DNA of 64,000 nt from Acanthochlamys bracteata (Eukaryota; Streptophyta; Magnoliopsida; Pandanales; Velloziaceae), in contig CM034130.1 of NCBI GenBank assembly GCA_019914995.1, positions 7,750,001 through 7,814,000 of the forward strand, read 5' to 3'. A program made the position numbers and the translations under genes. Below are positions 23,863 to 35,800 of this stretch, one piece after another. Below the pieces are notes generated by a model. The model saw only the letters and a list, made by a program, of their open reading frames with translations, did no database searches and was not told the DNA's origin. Each line of letters opens with the position of its first letter. The first letter of the stretch is position 1.

Positions 23863-26260
23863 GGCTTTCTTGAGAGAACTCATCTCTTGTTTCTTTATTT
23901 TCAACTTGGCAACTTCATCTGTTGTTGTTTCTCAAGAAAACTTTCCTCCACCTACATTTTGATGAGCATATCAAAGTTTTTCGGGCATATACTATTGTCT
24001 TTGACTATGCAGTTGGGGTTAATTTATGTACGGAGATTATTTTAGAGATCGAGTCTCTCTACAGGTTGTGGAATGTGCCTCGGATAAGTTCAGTTTGCAC
24101 CGGAGTTCTTCTATATTGGGCATATTTGCTTACACTTCAAACTCAATTTTTCTGCCAAAAAATTTTATTTCTAACTCATTTTTAATAAAATGGAGAAACA
24201 AAAATTAGACTCACTTTAAACTCCACATCTAACAACGGTATTTTAATACTAAAAATTTTACTTCTAAACTCACTTTTAATAAAATATAAATATAAAATTT
24301 AAACTTATGTTTATGAATCTTTTTTTTTAAATAATTTATATTTCAAAATTCACTTCTCCAAAACTCCACTTTCAAGCAAACATGATGCTAAAGCAACTAG
24401 CATGTGCAGTTTTTTTATTTTTATTTTATTTATTTGTTGTTTCTTGAAAATATATTCCTTACAGAAGAAGATAGTAGATCTGGTATGCGATATGAAAAAT
24501 ATAAAATCTTGGGCAAAGACTTTTGACAATTCTTTAGCTCATCATAAGTACAAACGATTGAAGGTGCAATTAACTTACCTGCAATTCTTTAGCTCAAACA
24601 TTCTATATGATTTCCTTTTATCAAGTAACTCCCAGATTTGAATTCTTTTCGATAGACATGTTCCTTATATTTGTAACAGTTCAAAGCAAGTGTTCTTATT
24701 ATATGGTCTTTACTTCCTAAACTTTATTATTATTATTTTCTTCTCTAATCCCTTCATTTGCAGGTAAAGGTACGGTCTACTTGCCTCTCTACTGGTTGCA
24801 GGCGTAGGAAGTGTTTTGGAGTATATTTTTGTATTTCAAAAAAATAAAAAATAAGTAATAATAAAATCTTGTTACATATATTTTTTTATATTTTTTAATT
24901 TTTAAATAAATTTTATAAAAATTATAAAAAATATTAAAAATTTTGAAATAAAGTAGTGCTTTTGTAATGGAATGTCAAACGGTCCAATAGTATCTTTAAA
25001 GCAAAACAAGTTTTATTATCTATCGTATTCAAGATATACACCACATATCAATATATTATTATGATCTACTTATTATTGATTAAATTTCAAAATCAAGTTG
25101 TATATTGTATATGAAATTTGATTGAATCAACGTTGATAGAGATGGATTTCTTCTTACTCTTTTAACCAAAAAGCCTAAAGTACTGCCTAAGTGTTTGACG
25201 AACAAAAAACTAATTAACTACAGAAGGATTTGGTTAGCTGTAGGGCTTATCAAGAGTAGCTTCAATTAGATCATGATATTAATTATTAGAGGGCAGCATA
25301 AGCCCGGCTAGTTCATTATCTGCAGATTTACATTTTTTTCAGCTTGAAAGGTCCATACAGATAAAGTGGTCGTTTGAGATTGTTTAAAAGAAGGCGCTTT
25401 TGCTATAGAAAAAATTGTTGGTAGAGTTTTTTAGAAAACGAATTTGCCCTTCTTGGTTTAAAAAAAATTAAAAATTATACATATAATGATTGTAATTAAT
25501 CCATCATTTCTAAATACTTATAACAATTTTAAAAGTACTTCAAATTTTGTTTTTGGTAAGCGGAAAGCTGAAAAGAAGATGAAATAAGCACTTATAAGCT
25601 ATCCCAAAAAAATCCTAACTTCAAAACTAAATCGTCTTGCTCCATGAGTCCGCTAACTTTAGCTAGAGTTTTGTTCTATGCCTTTTGCTCAGCTGCGTCA
25701 ATTTGTAGTTTATGTTGAATTGTCTCACGTTCCTTGTTGCCAAGTTGAGTGGCTGTCTATATAGATCTAAGCACCCTTATTTTTGAGCTAGCTTTTGAGA
25801 TCGAGTTCTACCCAAGGTTCATCTAATAGTTTAGTGACTTTAAGTCCACACTCATGATTCATAAAGGTCCATGTCCAAATTCATTTGGTTGAAACAAATA
25901 AGAAACTGTCTAACTGCAAGTTGTCTGAAACTGAGCTCCGTCGGCGCTGTGTTCCCAACCAATCTGATAAGAGTTGTACCCTTGTCCGCTTCTACTTTTT
26001 ATCTATTATCAGCTATCAAGCCTCCGTTTTGGCAATATCATGATTTGGTATAGAATTTTGATCAGGGATGCAAGAGATCACTTTTTAGTAAAAACATGGA
26101 TCTCTTGTAACAATATACAGAAGTTTTAACTGTTTTGAACTGAAGACGTTGTGCTTATGAAAGTTAGTAAAGGGGACACAGCTTGTCCTTACATCAATTG
26201 CTCAGCTTTCTTTTTCAATGGTTTCAATTCTCATTGGATGATGCATGCTTGCATTGGACC
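23863..26260. other. Intergenic DNA between GH9 gene and mannanase relic
   Basis: AT-rich sequence with no recognisable gene. It holds one clear small inverted-repeat element (24.8-25.0 kb) and a second, looser AT-rich block at 25.37-25.61 kb with related ends. Confidence 0.45.
24810..24992. repeat. Small inverted-repeat element copy
   Basis: Starts GGAAGTGTTTTGGAGTATA and ends GGAATGTCAAACGGTCC. The interior has the family's AATAAAATCTTGTTACATA and ATTTTTAAATAAATTTTATA blocks. Shorter than other copies. Confidence 0.55.
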
Positions 26261-26265
26261 CTCGC

Positions 26266-26520
26266 GGCGTTTTGGAGTAATTATAAAATAGAATTTTTTG
26301 AAATAAAAAATATTTTTATTTTTTTTAAAAAATGAGATTTTATTTTTTTATTTTTAAAAAAATAATAAAAATATGTAATAAAAAGATCTCATTCTGTAGA
26401 ATTTTTTTATATTTTCTAAATTTTTAAATAAATTTTTTATATACTTATAAAATATATATTGAAAAATATAAAATAAAAAAAATATAAAAAACAACGTTTG
26501 ATAAGATCAACCGAACGCGC
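26266..26520. repeat. Small inverted-repeat element copy next to the mannanase relic
   Basis: Starts CGGCGTTTTGGAGTAATTAT and ends ATCAACCGAACGCGC. The interior is almost the same as the 11.3-kb copy, including GATCTCATTCTGTAGAATTT. Confidence 0.7.
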
Positions 26521-26538
26521 TCTGCTTCGGCTCAAGTT

Positions 26539-27025
26539 TGCAGGACCTGGGCATTTTGCTGATGGTGGTGACAGGGCACCGCTGATATCCCCTGGCATAC
26601 AATGAAAGTCAATGTTCGTTGTAGTAATAACTGACGAAAGTTATCAGAACTGCAACTTGATAATGTTAATATTCTATCAACTATGTTATTCTGCAGGCAT
26701 TGGATTCTTTCACATAGATCAAAGGCACGGAAATAAGTTTGATATTAGCTTGAGTATCAAGTCTTGCAAACTACTTCAATAATTATGGTGGCAGACCGCA
26801 GTACGTGCAGTTGGCTCACAGTGCTGGGATGCCAATTAGTAGCCAAGATGATTTCTACACGAACGCAGTTGGGAAGTGTTATTACAAGAACCATGCATGT
26901 CCAGGTATATATTATAGGGTAACAAAATTAAACGATTCTTCCGGCATTAATTTTAAGTAGATTCAACACTGTTACAAAGATTGTCTACAGAGATGATCCA
27001 GCGATCATGGCCGTGGGAGCTACTG
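26539..27025 (+). pseudogene. Endo-beta-1,4-mannanase (GH5) pseudogene fragment
   Basis: Plus-strand pieces follow the order of plant GH5 mannanases: CRTWAF then ADGGDRAPLISPGI (26539-26615), a remnant of the ARKYGIRLILSL stretch (about 26725-26757), NNYGGRPQYVQLAHSAGMPI and SSQDDFYTNAVGKCYYKNH (26775-26905), and RFNTVTKIVYRDDPAIMA (26960-27011), where the intact enzyme continues with the catalytic WELMNEP. Intron-like gaps remain, so it derives from a genomic copy. Frame changes, stops and missing flanking exons show it is dead. Small elements sit directly on both sides. Intact enzymes hydrolyse mannan in cell walls. Confidence 0.8.
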
Positions 27026-27056
27026 ATTTTGTTGAGCAACTGCACCAAATACTTTG

Positions 27057-27306
27057 TGGGCATTTGGCATTGCTTATTCCAAAAACAGTTTTATAATTTT
27101 TTATTTTACATTTTTTAATATATTTTTTATAAATATTTAAAAATTTTATTTAAAAATTTAAAAGTATAAAAAAAATTTACGTAATAAAATTTTTTAATTG
27201 TATATTTTATTATTTTTTTAAATTAAAAAAATAAAATTCATTTTTTAAAAATAATAAATATTTTTTATTTTAAAAAAATTTTATTTTAAAAGCACTCATA
27301 AATATC
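27057..27306. repeat. Small inverted-repeat element copy, inverted orientation
   Basis: Starts GGGCATTTGGCATTGCTTAT and ends near AAAAGCACTCATAAATATCTC. The block order is reversed relative to the 11.3-kb copy. It immediately follows the mannanase relic. Confidence 0.6.
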
Positions 27307-27788
27307 TCATGAATAACATTTTATGAACAACATATTCTGCTGCAGATTATGATAGGAATCAATTACTTGATTGGTATTTTTGCTTATTATAGCTCGACAT
27401 ACAAGATAATGTCTCCTCCTTCCATGCTAAATTGTTCAGTGAGTAGAGAAGGAAACAATAATAATGTAATACTTTCTGGAATGATTATGCATAGGGAGCG
27501 TGGGAATGCAGCGGTGGTGTAGCACGACAGTACTGCTATGCACTTTAAGAGTTGGGTTAGCTGTTTTGAAATGTTTATCGTTATCGTTGTCATTGATTTT
27601 TACATTTGTTGGCAAGTTTTGATACTTGAAAAAAAATTCAGTAAAAGATTCAAAAAATCTATTTTTCCTGATGAGAGGCATTGTCGTTCGCTTTACCGAG
27701 GGAACGAGAATACGCTGAAGAGAAATTTATTCACCCTGAAAAACTAAATTAAAAAGAGAAAAGAGAGAACTAAAGCAAGCCTTCTAAC
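27307..27788. other. Intergenic DNA, no gene seen
   Basis: Overlapping short frames on both strands show no family motif. Confidence 0.4.
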
Positions 27789-27870
27789 CGTGGACGGCAG
27801 GATTCGAACCTGCGCGGGCAGAGCCCACATGATTTCTAGTCATGCCCGATAACCACTCCGGCACGTCCAC
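27789..27870 (-). tRNA. tRNA-Ser (anticodon AGA)
   Basis: The minus strand gives an 82-base serine-type tRNA. The acceptor stem GTGGACG pairs with CGTCCAC and the discriminator is G. The anticodon stem CATGA/TCATG encloses the loop CTAGAAA with anticodon AGA. A long variable arm (TGGGCTCTGCCCG) precedes the T arm with GGTTCGAATCC. All features fit a working nuclear gene reading UCU codons. Confidence 0.95.
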
Positions 27871-27924
27871 TCTTTGTGGCAAGACTTTTTACGTTGTTAC
27901 CAAATCACGGAATTACTCCCGCTT

Positions 27925-28135
27925 ATTTCAGAATATTATTTATTAATTTTTAATTTTATATATTTCAATAAATTTTTTACAATAATTTATAAATTTTATT
28001 TTAAAATATAAAAATATTATGTTTAAATTTTTTTAATACTTATTTTTTAGATAAGAAAATGTAACTTATTTTTTAAAATAAATTACAAGTACTTTTTATT
28101 TTAAAAATATTTTTTATAAGCATTTTACAAGTAAT
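27925..28135. repeat. Small inverted-repeat element copy, inverted orientation
   Basis: AT-rich block whose order of T- and A-rich segments matches the inverted family interior (AATTTTTAATTTTATATAT, then AATAAATTACAAGTAC). The ends are weak. Confidence 0.4.
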
Positions 28136-28359
28136 CTTTGCTTCCACATTTATTAAATCATTTATCTATGTTTCTACACCCTCCGAATTCTCCCACGTTC
28201 CAAATTCCCAGCAGATCTTTTCCATCGACTTTGCTATATATATGAATTGAAGGGAAATCATACACGCTCTTTCTTCTGTGAAATCAGATTCCAATTCCAT
28301 GGAGGAAAGCAGCAATTTGAGTGAACCCCAAAAGACCCACCAATCACAAAGATGACAAA

Positions 28360-28533
28360 ATGAAGAACAAGTGTCTTTCAATCAAGATCGAAGTTTTGTT
28401 CTTTGCTAGAGCTCGCGGCCTAACAGGAGTGAGTGAAACAAGTTTGGAATTGCCGCCGGAGAGCAAGGCCGGAGAGTGTTTGAGAAAACTTCTGGCTGAC
28501 AATCAGATGCCAGGCTCAAGGTTGCTTGTTTAA
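28360..28533 (+). pseudogene. Truncated CNX7/MoaD-like frame (molybdopterin synthase small subunit)
   Basis: From the in-frame ATG at 28360 the frame reads 57 residues, including [19 protein letters not shown], the start of the ubiquitin-like sulphur carrier CNX7 that supplies sulphur for molybdopterin. The family is usually about 95-100 residues and must end in Gly-Gly, which becomes thiocarboxylated; here the frame ends soon after [10 protein letters not shown]. The CAAG/GTTGCTTG at 28519-28527 could be a splice donor, but I found no second exon with the ALNEEY or PPISGG motifs in the next kilobase. An ATG at 28300 opens a short frame in another phase. Probably a broken copy. Confidence 0.6.
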
Positions 28534-29280
28534 AACACTATGAACGTCTCACACAATTGATGATTCATGCTTTTGATTTCGAGCTGAAAAATCTCTCTCG
28601 GAGTAAATGCATATTATTGCAATAACTATGTTTCACTATCATTTGCACATCACACCATTTTCATCAGAATTTGGATAATTGAAAATTATCATCAACTATC
28701 TCAAGCTTTCTTTCATCATTTTTTCTGTTTTGGCCTGAATAATATCAGACCCACAATGATAAGAAAAGTCTGGCAATGAAAATGTAACGACTATCCAATT
28801 CTAATAGCCAATGATTTCCAAATGATCACAAGATAATCTAAACTAGTTGTAATGTCTGCAGCACCACCATTCACTCTAGTGACATTATAATACAAACTGA
28901 AACAACGTCTATATGCATGTACACTATGTTGTAAAATAACCTAGTGCCGTAAGGAGATAGATACAAGATCCGGCATCTCAAATTTGATAAATGAACACAA
29001 CATTCCCACACAGAGAGTATGAAGGCCTTCTCGTTCCACCAAGTTGCAGAATGTAACACCTTGTCGGAGAAAAGAAACAATTAGGGGCAGAAAGAGTTAA
29101 TCTGCTTATCGCATTCACGTCAATGACAGTTATGTGCCAGTAAATGTGCTCTCACTGTGTTCATGAACTTCCTAAACCTCTCTGCATTTTCTATGGTCAA
29201 GGAAAATCCTCTTGTGTAAATGTCAGGATGAAAAGAAATGTATGCTTACCCATACAAAGATGCAGCATATCAGCAAGAGC

Positions 29281-31516
29281 TTACTTCAATGGAAGCATAG
29301 GCCATGCTGCCGAACCTCCAACTGGGATAGATGATCTTATGACTGGAACACGCTTCACAACTGAGAATGCTTCATTGAGCTTCGCTGCTCGGACCATCAG
29401 TTGTGATGCTTTCTGCAGAATTTCAACAACATACCATTAAGCAGGGGGCAGGAGACAATGAACAGTTTGCTACAAGTTTGACACCATGATTCTCACTGGC
29501 GATGCAAATTTTTGGACATATTAGACATACACATAGCCTATTAACAGAGTCCACTTTGTTTAATGTTTTTAATGTATAAGACCTTCAAAGAAAATGTAGA
29601 CTAACTTGAAACACGATACTTTAGAATCTCAACACCAGGTTCATCGGTATTGCAACATATAATATTTTCTTTAACAATAGGTAAGCTTACAGATAAGAAT
29701 AGTGCAAATGCACTTATTTCATTGAACTAATTTTTAATTAGTATACTTCAATAGAATTATATAAATGCCATGGACTTCACTGGCAGCACGGGCTGCCGTA
29801 CAGAACTGCACACCATCGTGATGAATGAAAACAAAGACTAGACTAGGAGCTCCCCCAAGGTGGAGATTGGTTTCTTCAACCAAAGAAAATCTAAAACTTA
29901 ATGTTCCAAAAACATGATATAGATCTCTCTCTTTCACACCAAAAAAAAAGAAAATGATAACGATCATAAATTAAACACATCAAAACAACACAAACTGACA
30001 TACCAGCAATCTTGGTTTTACAGATGCATAGATGTTAAAGGTACTAAGAGAAATTTCGCCTGCCTATGCATAGCTCTAGAACTAAGCTGCAACAACAAGT
30101 TAGTTAGAACTGGAGGGCAACTAAGTCAATACCGGTAACTGTCTATATTAGCATCATTAGAAGTTGTACAAGAAAGACCTTAAAGAAACCAACCTATTTC
30201 TGCGCCAACATTTCAATTTGCTGACAAAATACAAATTGTGCAAATAATAAAGCAAGAAAAGGATACAACTCAATGCATAGATAATGCAAAGAATTAAATA
30301 AGAACAAACACAAAGAAACAAGTTGCAATTTGTATTTCATTCCTATCCATTCTAAACTTTTATTTAAATTCCTGTCTGCATGGACATATCGAGTTAGACT
30401 CTTTGGTTAATGCAGACACTTCTTTCTATCCCACTTAATATGTTGGACCAAACAGAAACGGAGCCATTTATATCACAACAAATTCACCTGAGGGCCATTC
30501 CAATCTCAGCACATTTCGTTGTACTACCTACAGATAGGTACAACCGATAGGACCAGAGTCCTACAACTCGCAACATAAAGTAAGGAAACATCGAAAGGAC
30601 TGAGAGAGAAGCACACCTTATCGTCAAGAGCAATCTTGAGGGGTATGGTCGGGCTCCTGCGCTTCATCCTGTACAGTCTCCTACCCAACATCATGACCCC
30701 AAGGATCGCAGCAGCAATTGGAATAGACCATATTGGCCTAACTCTAGAAGCACACAACTTTAGTAACTCCAGTGGCAGCTTAAACCATACCACTTCTTTC
30801 TTCTCTCTTCCCGTCGGTACAATCTCTGAACCCCCATTTCTTCCAACCCTTTCTTCCATCTCGACTGAATCCTTGTTCTCACTTGCCTCAACCTGTCCTC
30901 TGATTCCAACATCATCTCCAGCTTCAGCGGAACCAATCTCCCCAAAATTCCGATCCACCGATTGATCTCCAGCGCTGCTAACAGCCGAAGATTCTTCCTT
31001 TTCAACCATTTCCACAATTTTGGGAGAGTTTTCTTTCCCAATTTCAGACTTCTGAGAATCAACAGTACCGTTACCAATTTTTTCATCAAGAATCAGACTT
31101 TCACTATCCATCGAACACAAAGCCACTCCTTTCTCTCCAATTACCTCCATTTCCGGTCTAATTTCATAATTACCCGAGGATCCCTCCGACCATAATCCAC
31201 TAAAATCCCCAGGAGAAAGCAAACTGTTTCCCCCAATTCCAACTTTTCCAGTCTCAATCGATCCATCCGACAAACCCCCACTAAAATTCCCAGCACAATT
31301 CGCGTTTGTCATACCAGAATCAATCTCTCCAGAACCCAAACTCCAGCTTGGGTCAGCAGCTGCCAAGGCAAAGTAATCAGTCTTGATTGCTCCGGGATCA
31401 CAAGGGTGGTCTTCTTCATCTTCGAACAGGTCGCCGGCGACAAGGGAAACAGTGCTAGGGCTTCCAGAGAGGATAGCCATGTCAGCAGCGTGAAGGAGCT
31501 CCCAGTCTTCTTCCAT
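29281..31516 (-). CDS. Acidic single-pass membrane protein, unknown function
   Basis: Two exons, 31516-30617 and 29412-29281, join in phase 0 across a 1204-bp intron and encode about 343 residues. The start is the ATG beginning MEEDWELLHAADMAIL. Residues about 10-230 are acidic, Ser/Gly-rich and probably disordered. A hydrophobic segment (IWSIPIAAAILGVMMLG) lies near residues 265-285, followed by a basic RRLYRMKRRS. Exon 2 supplies the tail KASQLMVRAAKLNEAFSVVK and ends PMLPLK. I recognise this as a plant single-TM family without assigned function, possibly the DUF6821 type. A TATA box (TATATAAATT) lies near 31780, and a TTTCAG just before the start suggests a spliced leader. The N-terminal WELL resembles an ATG8-interacting motif. 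Confidence 0.75.
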
Positions 31517-32871
31517 GTCTACTTCACTGCTGAAAACTGAAATCAAGAATCAAAATTCACACAACACAAACAACAGATTAGAACTAGTTCATTTACATAT
31601 CAGATAAAGAAGATAAGAAGGGAAAATTTTATGAATTTTTTCTCCAAAGATATAATTTTTTGTAAATTTTTCTAAAAAGTTCTCTGTTTTTGTTTTTTGA
31701 TCGAGGGAAAGAAGATGACACGAGAAGGAGAAAGGAACAGGTGGCGTAAGCGATGGTGACAACGGTTGCTTCCCCTACAATTTATATATTTATTTAGCAA
31801 AAAAAAGTCCCTGATATTCGCATTTTAGCACATTGAGATACCTATGGAGTTTTATATAGAATACTAACACAAGTGAGGGCCCAGGCATATCATAAGAGAT
31901 TATTGAAGGATGCTTATTGTAAAATATGCTTCCCTTGTATAATTGAACTTGGATTATGTTCTTGTTCGTTTCTTGAATTCAATGGCCAGCAAGAAAAGTT
32001 TGCTCTCGCTCTTTTTTTCCAGCTCAGGATTGACTGAAATTAATTTTTGTTGTTTTTATTGGTTTAAAACATGCTGCATATAAAATAAAATAAAAATCTA
32101 CCAAAATTTGAGGAAATTTTTATGCATGACTGTTTTGATCGACGTAGCTTTCTTTCTTTCATCATTCACTTGGCCTCATTTACTGAATAATTTTAGTATT
32201 ACTGATTACTGAGGATATAGGTAAATTGATTTAATTAAGGTTCATATTGTAAAAATTATTTTTCTTCTGTATCTGGAGTTTAATATTGATGTTGTTAGTA
32301 ATTTTTTACTATGTTTTTCTTTCAAATTTTGAATGACTGAAATTTAGATTAAGTATTACTAGTATCTGTAGCAATCATAATGCACTAAATGAATCTATAT
32401 TTTAGTAGTTTTCCCTTAGCTCTTTCATAAGACTTCTATTACAATAATTTCATTTTATTTTATTTAATGTTTATAGTTAAAATAATAAAGGAAAAGAAAT
32501 GAAAGAATGTGAACAGACCGAGAGGGAAGGTTAACAATAAAACCGTTATAACTGGTTCTCTGAACAAATTAACAACCAGCCGTTGTGTTCTTTTCTTCTA
32601 AATCTTCAGTATTTTGCAAATTCCGCCATCTAAGTACGGAATATCTATTTAACAGTATACAAATTCCAAAAATCTCCCTATTTCTTTTGATGATCTCCAG
32701 ATATACAGAGCCTAAATGTAACTTACGATTATGCTCACCTGACATTGCAAATAATCCTGAACATCACTTCTACGGAGATCTTCTTCACTTTGCCGCCACT
32801 GCTTCGAAGAATTCATTCATTTTGAATTTCTCCAAGCATTCTCTACCTCTCTGTATCTAGTTGAATAAAAA
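31517..32871. other. Shared upstream region of two divergent genes
   Basis: Contains the leader and promoter of the minus-strand membrane protein gene (TATA box near 31780) and the leader of the plus-strand Q/Y-rich gene. No other gene seen. Confidence 0.5.
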
Positions 32872-35800
32872 ATGGAGAATCCATCGATCGGATATCTTGA
32901 TGAGCTTTCTGACAGTGAGATTTCTGACTGGTTACTGTCCAATGACAGTGAAAAAACGTCTGAAGAGAAGAAGAAGAAGAAACAGAGCACCGGAGCAGAG
33001 CAGCTGCTCCAAGAAGCTTCCACGGTTTCCGGCAGTGAAGATTGGAGGGAATGGGTCGAAAAGAAGAAGGAAGAAATCTGGATTCGGTATGCACAGCGGG
33101 GCGGAATGTTCTCTGCTAATGCAGATCAAGAGATGTTGGAGAAATTTTGGTTGGTAAGAATTAATCATGAATTCTTCCTTCGTTTTCTTTTCTTCAGAAA
33201 AAAAACATTCAATTTTATTTGCTTGAACCATGGAAAATTGATTCCTAGATGTTGCATTCTTAGTTCTTGTTCTTGATTGAATGCTTCCATTACATCGTTC
33301 TTAGCTTTCTTTCTTTTTTGTTGTTGTTGCTGCTGCTGCTGCTGTTCCTTGTTTACCCGTAAATTGATTTCGTTTTGTCTAGTTATAATCAATTTCTTGT
33401 GTTCTCTTGTGCTTGTTAATTATTTAAAAATTTTCGAGAGAATTGAATTGCTGTAAGTTGTTTAATTTGTTCTACATGTTTGTAGTTTTATTTCTTCAAT
33501 TTTGTTATTATTTATTTATTTGCCAGACAACGTCTTTAAATTCTTACTAAACAGCTTATTAAATTCTGTTTCAAAATTCCACATTGTTGCTCTTCCTTAA
33601 ATATCTTTCAGATTAAAATTAATCCTGAAAGTATCTGTTAACCAATTTCTATGCATTCCCTATAATTCTTTTGCGGTATATTTCAGAAGTTAGTGCTAGA
33701 TATTTATTTTTTTCTAAAGGAAGCAAGCCTTGTTGTTTTAGGACAAACCTGTTATATAACTTTATCTGTTAACTAATTCTTTGCAACCTCACAGAATCAA
33801 CTACGTAATCTACAGCAACCTTCAAGTAGTTGTACAGATTCAAGTGACTACAATGATCATATACCATCTAATTCCAACTACAGTAACACTCTAGAAGGAT
33901 CAGCAGATGAGCAGCAATGCTACACCGGTCATGTTTCCCTGGACCCGACACACCAGGGTTACCAGCAATCAGCAATGGCATCAAACCTTGTCTCTGGATA
34001 TCAACAATCAACAACGACAAACTATAATACATCTGCACACATTGATCAGCCAGCAATACCACAGGTATGGTCGTTGTTCATCGAGTATTTTTTATTCTGT
34101 TTGTAATCGTAAAAGAGTTTACAGAATTGCTGTGCATCTTGGATAACATAGTGCAAAATGAACTTCGCAGGTTAGGAATTATATGCCTAGTACTGAAGAC
34201 ACGTTAGCAAATTCGGACTTCATTAGAACACAGATCTTGAATCAGCACAAGCTGCAAGCTCTTGCCCTCGCCAATGTGTCCAATCTGAAAGGATTCCAGT
34301 CTGATAATCTTCAGGGATATGGCACTAATCCTATGATCACCAGACATGATAATGTTGCACCCGCTACAATCACAAGCCAGTCAGGAGGACGCTATCAGCA
34401 GCTGATTCAAATCCCTTCTTTATCATCAAAGGAAATACAGGTATATCGCCATATAATTTACTCTATGCAGGGGCACATTTGTCCTCACATTTTCTAATTC
34501 ACTGAAAGAAGATTTCCTTCTTTTGTCTCCATAGCTTATACACTATCATTTAGCATGCACAGCCAGCTGACACACTTCAGCGCTGAGTCTTAATAGCTAG
34601 ATTGAAGCATGCTCAACTGCCTTCTTCAGTGACAAACACTAAGAATCATGTAGTGTATTAGAGAAATCCTGTTCATTGACAATCCACAATAACATTACTC
34701 TCAAATGCAGCAGTACCAGCAACAGAGCAGCATTGGTCATGTTCAGGATTTTATTCTGTCACAACCCATGTACCAGCAATCAGCAGCATTTTATCAATCT
34801 GGATACCAACAACCAGCACCAAAGACTAATACATCCGCATACCCTGTTCAGTCAGCATTATTACAGGCATGGTCATTCATCACTGAGCACATTCAATCCG
34901 TATAGAACTTAAAATATTTACAGATTGCTGTGCATCTTGTATAACATAGTACGTAATGAATTTTTGCAGGTTGGGAATGAGAATGAACACTTCTTCTGCA
35001 GTAATGAACACGCATTTGGGCAACCTTTGGCCCCAGTCCACTGGCAGATGTTGGACCAATTACTGGAAGCTCCTGATCCCATTGCCATACCCGACTTGAG
35101 AGGATTCAACTCTTTTGAACTTCATGGATATGGTGGTATCCCCATTTATGGACCTGCACCGTTCAAAGTCCAGCCAAGTAACTATCAGCAGCTACCAGCA
35201 GCACCCAACCTATCTGACCAGCCAGTAAAGGAGGCACAGGTAGGTGGCCATGTAATTGATTCTTCGCACATTATATATGGGCATACTCATTGTTCTCACA
35301 TTCTGAGGTTGCCTGAAAGAAAAATTTTCTCCTGTTTTTTCCCATGGCATTGTAGAATATCTTTGCATGCACATCCAGCTATAACACTTAACTGAATCTT
35401 CATATAGTGCTGAATCTTCATAGCTAGTGCTAGTTTGATCATGCTCTCTTGCCTTCTTCAGTTAAAGAAACTCTCAGAATCATGTATAGTATTACAGAAA
35501 TCCTATCTAAAAAAACTGACAATCCAATTCACTATAATGTATCCATACCTGAAACTTAATATGGTGGCTCTGTTAATAGCGAAGTAGAAGCATGCGCATG
35601 GGAAAGCTAAGGGAAAAGAGAATATCTCCAAGTACTGAACCACAGCCAAGACGTTGCAAATCTCTGACTGATATGGAAAAACCTCTATGTGAGGAAGTAC
35701 AGTTGCTGAGAGATAAGTATCTTATCAAGGGCAAAAATATATCCCCAAGACCTGAATTACTGCAACGACCAAACCAAGCTACCCTGCATGACAAGGGAAA

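Noticed and set aside
30636-31195. Plus-strand frames opposite the acidic membrane protein
   Set aside because: Shadows of the real minus-strand exon.
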